DNA of 64,000 nucleotides from Cupriavidus campinensis (GTDB taxonomy: Bacteria > Pseudomonadota > Gammaproteobacteria > Burkholderiales > Burkholderiaceae). Numbering within the stretch: position 1 is the first letter of the stretch; each line of letters opens with the position of its first letter. Below the pieces are notes generated by a model. The model worked only from the letters and a program-made list of their open reading frames with translations, searched no databases and had not been told where the DNA came from. This document shows, in pieces, positions 61,109 through 64,000 of this stretch. Both the position numbers and the translations under genes were made by a program. The stretch lies in assembly GCF_905397395.1 (NCBI RefSeq), contig NZ_CAJPVH010000006.1, forward strand, positions 1-64,000, read 5' to 3'.

Positions 61109-61852
61109 TTACTTCACGTCCTTCCAGAATGCCGCGTTCAGGCGCCAGGCGAAGACCGTGAACACGCCGAGGAACAGCAGCACCCATACGCCCAGGCGCT
61201 TGCGGTGGCTCTGCGCCGGTTCGGCCATCCAGTTCAGGTAGTTCACGATGTCGGCTGCGGCCTGGTCATATTCCTGCGTGCTCAGCTTGCCCGGGGTGAC
61301 CTGCTCGAAGCCGGTGAACTTGTGCACTTTCTGGCCGTGTTCTTCCACTTCGGCGAACTTGGCCGTGCGCTGGCCCTGCAGTTCCCACAGCACGTGCGGC
61401 ATGCCGACAGCCGGGAAGACGAGGTTGTTCCAGCCCGTGGCGCGCGTGTCGTCACGGTAGAAGGTACGCAGGTAGGTGTAGAGCCAGTCGTTGCCGCGGG
61501 CGCGGGCGATGACCGACAGGTCCGGCGGCATGGCGCCGAAGAACGTCTTGGCGTCCTTCGGCGGCATCGCGATCGTCATCGTCTCGCCCACCTTCTCGGC
61601 CGTGAAGAGCAGGTTCTGACGGATCTGGTCGTCCGTCAGTGCCAGGTCCTTGAGCCGGTTGTAGCGCATCATCGACGCACCGTGGCAGTTCAGGCAGTAG
61701 TTGACGAACAGCTTGGCACCGCGCTGCAGCGACGATACGTCGCTGGTGTCGAGCGGCGCCGGCTCCAGGGGGTAGCCCCCCTCGGAAGCCATCGCGGGCA
61801 TGGCCGCGAAGCACGCGCCGACCAGTGCGAAGATCGAAAGCAACTTTTTCAT
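61109..61852 (-). CDS. petC: cytochrome c1 of the bc1 complex
   Basis: A 247-residue protein with a signal peptide (KLLSIFALVGACFAAMPAMA), haem c site CLNCH (in VNYCLNCHGASMMRYNRLKD), the sixth-ligand region (TIAMPPKDAKTFFGAMPPDL, Met), and a C-terminal membrane anchor (RLGVWVLLFLGVFTVFAWRL). It carries electrons from the Rieske protein to soluble cytochrome c. AAGGAC lies before ATG 61852. It is the last gene of petABC. Confidence 0.96.
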   Translation of the reverse strand: MKKLLSIFALVGACFAAMPAMASEGGYPLEPAPLDTSDVSSLQRGAKLFVNYCLNCHGASMMRYNRLKDLALTDDQIRQNLLFTAEKVGETMTIAMPPKDAKTFFGAMPPDLSVIARARGNDWLYTYLRTFYRDDTRATGWNNLVFPAVGMPHVLWELQGQRTAKFAEVEEHGQKVHKFTGFEQVTPGKLSTQEYDQAAADIVNYLNWMAEPAQSHRKRLGVWVLLFLGVFTVFAWRLNAAFWKDVK

Positions 61853-61889
61853 CTTGTGTCCTTGTCCTCTTTTGGGGGTCGCGCGGCGC

Positions 61890-63293
61890 TTAGTGCGGAT
61901 GGAACGTGACACGCTCCGGCACCGGCTTGAACTCGCCGGCACGGCTCCACAGCGGCATGGTCAGGAAGAAGGCGAAGTACAGCAGCGTACCGAGCTGCGA
62001 CACCTTCTCACCCACCGGCGACGGCGGTTGTACACCCAGGTAGCCGAGGACCAGGAACACCACCACGAAGACCATCAGAATGGTCTTATGGAAGGCGGGA
62101 CGATAGCGGATGGACTTGACCGGCGAGCAGTCGAGCCAGGGCATGAAGAACAGCACGACCACCGAGCCACCCATCACCAGCACGCCCCAGAACTTGGCGT
62201 CGATGAAGTAGAAGCCCGCCGCCAGGATCACGAGGATCGCCACCGAGCCGATCTTCACGCGCACATCCTTGCTGCGCAGGACCACCATGCCCAGCACCAC
62301 CGCAAAGAACAGCCACAGCACCGGCAGGAAGTTCGACGTCGTGGCGCGCAGCATCGAATAGAACGGGGTGAAGTACCAGACCGGCGCGATGTGCGGCGGC
62401 GTCTTCAGCGGATCGGCCGGGAAGAAGTTGTTGGCTTCGAGGAAATAGCCGCCCACTTCCGGAAAGAAGAAGATCACCGCCGAGAAGAAGAACAGGAAGC
62501 CGCCCACGCCCAGCAGGTCATGCACCGAGTAGTAGGGGTGGAACGGGATGCCATCCAGCGGGATGCCGTTCTCGTCCTTCTTGGCCTTGATCTCCACGCC
62601 GTCCGGGTTGTTGGAGCCCACTTCGTGCAGCGCGATGATGTGCGCCACGACCAGGCCCAGCAGCACCAGCGGCACCGCAATCACGTGGAACGAGAAGAAG
62701 CGGTTCAGCGTGGCATCGCTCACCACATAGTCGCCGCGGATGAACAGCGACAGGTCCTGGCCGATCACCGGGATCGCCGAGAAGAGGTTCACGATCACCT
62801 GCGCACCCCAGTACGACATCTGGCCCCATGGCAGCAGGTAGCCCATGAACGCCTCGGCCATCAGGCACAGGAAGATCAGGCAGCCGAAGATCCAGACCAG
62901 TTCACGCGGCTTGCGGTACGAACCGTACAGCAGCCCGCGGAACATGTGCAGGTAGACCACGACGAAGAACGCCGAGGCGCCGGTGGAGTGCATGTAGCGC
63001 ACCAGCCAGCCCCACGGTACCTCGCGCATGATGTATTCCACGCTGGCGAACGCCACTGGAATGCCGGCTGCGTTGAGCGTGCCGTCCGGCTTGTAGTTCA
63101 TCACCAGGAAGATGCCGGTGACGATCTGGATCACGAGGACCAGCAGCGCCAGCGAGCCGAAGAAATACCAGAAGTTGAAGTTCTTCGGCGCGTAGTACTT
63201 GGAGAGATGATCTTCCCAGAGCTGGGTGGCGGGGAAACGGGCGTCGATCCAGCCCAGCAGCCCGGTGGTCTTGACTTCTTTTTCGGCCGCCAT
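61890..63293 (-). CDS. petB: cytochrome b of the bc1 complex
   Basis: A 467-residue, eight-helix protein of the full-length (b6 plus subunit IV) type. Two haem-ligand His pairs are in RYMHSTGASAFFVVVYLHMF and FFSFHVIAVPLVLLGLVVAH. The quinol-oxidation site motif PEW appears here as the usual PEVG-type variation (FFFPEVGGYFLEANNFFPAD), and WGAQVIVNLFSAIPVIG is the cd loop. It is the core electron-transfer subunit between Rieske and cytochrome c1. Confidence 0.95.
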   Translation of the reverse strand: MAAEKEVKTTGLLGWIDARFPATQLWEDHLSKYYAPKNFNFWYFFGSLALLVLVIQIVTGIFLVMNYKPDGTLNAAGIPVAFASVEYIMREVPWGWLVRYMHSTGASAFFVVVYLHMFRGLLYGSYRKPRELVWIFGCLIFLCLMAEAFMGYLLPWGQMSYWGAQVIVNLFSAIPVIGQDLSLFIRGDYVVSDATLNRFFSFHVIAVPLVLLGLVVAHIIALHEVGSNNPDGVEIKAKKDENGIPLDGIPFHPYYSVHDLLGVGGFLFFFSAVIFFFPEVGGYFLEANNFFPADPLKTPPHIAPVWYFTPFYSMLRATTSNFLPVLWLFFAVVLGMVVLRSKDVRVKIGSVAILVILAAGFYFIDAKFWGVLVMGGSVVVLFFMPWLDCSPVKSIRYRPAFHKTILMVFVVVFLVLGYLGVQPPSPVGEKVSQLGTLLYFAFFLTMPLWSRAGEFKPVPERVTFHPH

Positions 63294-63295
63294 GA

Positions 63296-63913
63296 TCAGG
63301 CTTCTCCTTTCTCGTCCTTGCCGATCACGATCTTGGTGTCGGACAGGAACTGGTACGGGGGGACGTCAAGGTTCTGCGGGGCCGGCTTGTTCTTGAACAC
63401 GCGGCCCGCCAGGTCGAACGTCGAGCCGTGGCAGGGGCAGAGGAAACCGGGGTCGGCGCCGAGCTGGGGGTTGGCGCCGGACGCGAACGGACCGGACGGC
63501 GAGCAGCCAAGGTGGGAACAGATGCCGACGACGACCAGCAGGTCCTTGTGTTCGGCACGGGAGCGGGTCTCGTTTTTGGCGTAGTCCGGCGTCTCCATCG
63601 TGAATGGCACAGCGGACTTCGGATCAGCCACCTCGCTATCGGTTTTCTGGAGCGAGGCCAGCATTTCAGGGGTGCGACGAAGAATCCAGACCGGCTTGCC
63701 ACGCCATTCCACGGTCATCATCTCGCCGGGCTTGAGGCCACCGACATCGGCCTCGACAGGTGCCCCGGCGGCTTTGGCCTTCTCCGACGGTGCAAAGGTA
63801 CTGACAAAGGGCACTGCTACAGCTACGCCTCCTACGCCGCCCGCGACAGATGTCGCGATCAACCAATTGCGGCGACCTTTGTCCACGTTCTTCACGTTTT
63901 GCTGGTCACTCAT
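63296..63913 (-). CDS. petA: ubiquinol-cytochrome c reductase Rieske iron-sulfur subunit
   Basis: A 205-residue Rieske protein. The N-terminus has a twin-arginine-like signal (GRRNWLIATSVAGGVGGVAV) that serves as signal-anchor, and the [2Fe-2S] ligands are in ICSHLGCSP and LCPCHGSTFDLAG (two Cys and two His). The C-terminus YQFLSDTKIVIGKDEKG is typical. Gene order petA-petB-petC with 2-nt and 37-nt gaps indicates one operon, read leftward. Confidence 0.96.
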   Translation of the reverse strand: MSDQQNVKNVDKGRRNWLIATSVAGGVGGVAVAVPFVSTFAPSEKAKAAGAPVEADVGGLKPGEMMTVEWRGKPVWILRRTPEMLASLQKTDSEVADPKSAVPFTMETPDYAKNETRSRAEHKDLLVVVGICSHLGCSPSGPFASGANPQLGADPGFLCPCHGSTFDLAGRVFKNKPAPQNLDVPPYQFLSDTKIVIGKDEKGEA

Positions 63914-63960
63914 TCCAAACCCCAGGGGATGTCATCAATTAGATCTTGCGTCAACCAAAA

Positions 63961-63966
63961 ATTATA
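63961..63966 (-). promoter_or_regulatory. -10 box of the petABC operon
   Basis: A perfect TATAAT on the minus strand, 47 nt before the petA ATG. No convincing -35 at normal spacing, so it may need an activator. The transcript leader would be about 40 nt. Confidence 0.6.
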
Positions 63967-64000
63967 CCTGAGGCACATCCCGCGACGATAGGCGAACTAC

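Overview
The window is high-GC beta-proteobacterial chromosome, most likely a Cupriavidus or Ralstonia relative (Burkholderiaceae). Supporting signs are the gene order rpe-gph-trpE-trpG-trpD-trpC, the sspB-sspA block beside petABC (Rieske, cytochrome b, cytochrome c1), a Bug-type tricarboxylate receptor, a DUF3348/DUF802/OmpA/DUF2894 cassette and GC-biased third codon positions. No insertion sequence, prophage or CRISPR array is visible. The assignment to genus is inference from gene content; no 16S or other marker RNA is present.

Layout. 1-2.6 kb: the start of a lipoprotein gene, a small membrane protein, apaG, rpe and gph. 2.6-7.1 kb: a trp operon preceded by a 28-codon leader peptide with three clustered Trp codons. 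7.1-24.4 kb: mostly housekeeping and envelope genes: CYTH, ung, acylphosphatase, a FUSC membrane protein, M61 peptidase, acrylyl-CoA-reductase-like, dsbC, a UbiH-family hydroxylase, ychF, a three-gene DUF2157/DUF4401/GDYXXLXY membrane cassette, an MTA/SAH nucleosidase, hemA and prfA. 24.5-27.2 kb: an Ala-rich lipoprotein, prmC, grxD, ubiX and a Tyr/Gly-rich lipoprotein. 27.3-31.6 kb: a lysine-catabolism locus (piperideine-6-carboxylate dehydrogenase and a saccharopine/lysine dehydrogenase family protein, divergent from an Lrp regulator) followed by a DapB paralogue lacking the catalytic His pair.

31.6-51.7 kb is accessory and transport-rich: a ClC channel/transporter, a Bug receptor with an acyl-CoA ligase and a divergent LysR regulator, an HxlR-MATE pair, a complete RND efflux operon, a large secreted protein with three GPW modules, a membrane phosphoesterase and ettA. 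51.9-53.8 kb is a visibly lower-GC island: a SleB-like cell-wall-hydrolase protein followed by two tandem periplasmic proteins whose C-terminal halves are nearly identical in DNA. This looks like an effector-immunity module with a duplicated immunity gene.

53.8-64 kb: a 73-residue Cys-rich protein that naturally ends in seven histidines, a YgjP-type metallopeptidase, a GH114-like lipoprotein, then the four-gene DUF3348-DUF802-OmpA-DUF2894 operon, whose middle two genes look like the stator pair of an ion-driven motor (MotA/TolQ-like plus MotB-like with a membrane Asp). The window closes with tRNA-Thr(TGT), sspB, sspA and petCBA on the minus strand. The strongest candidates for undescribed biology are the effector/immunity island and the motor-like cassette.
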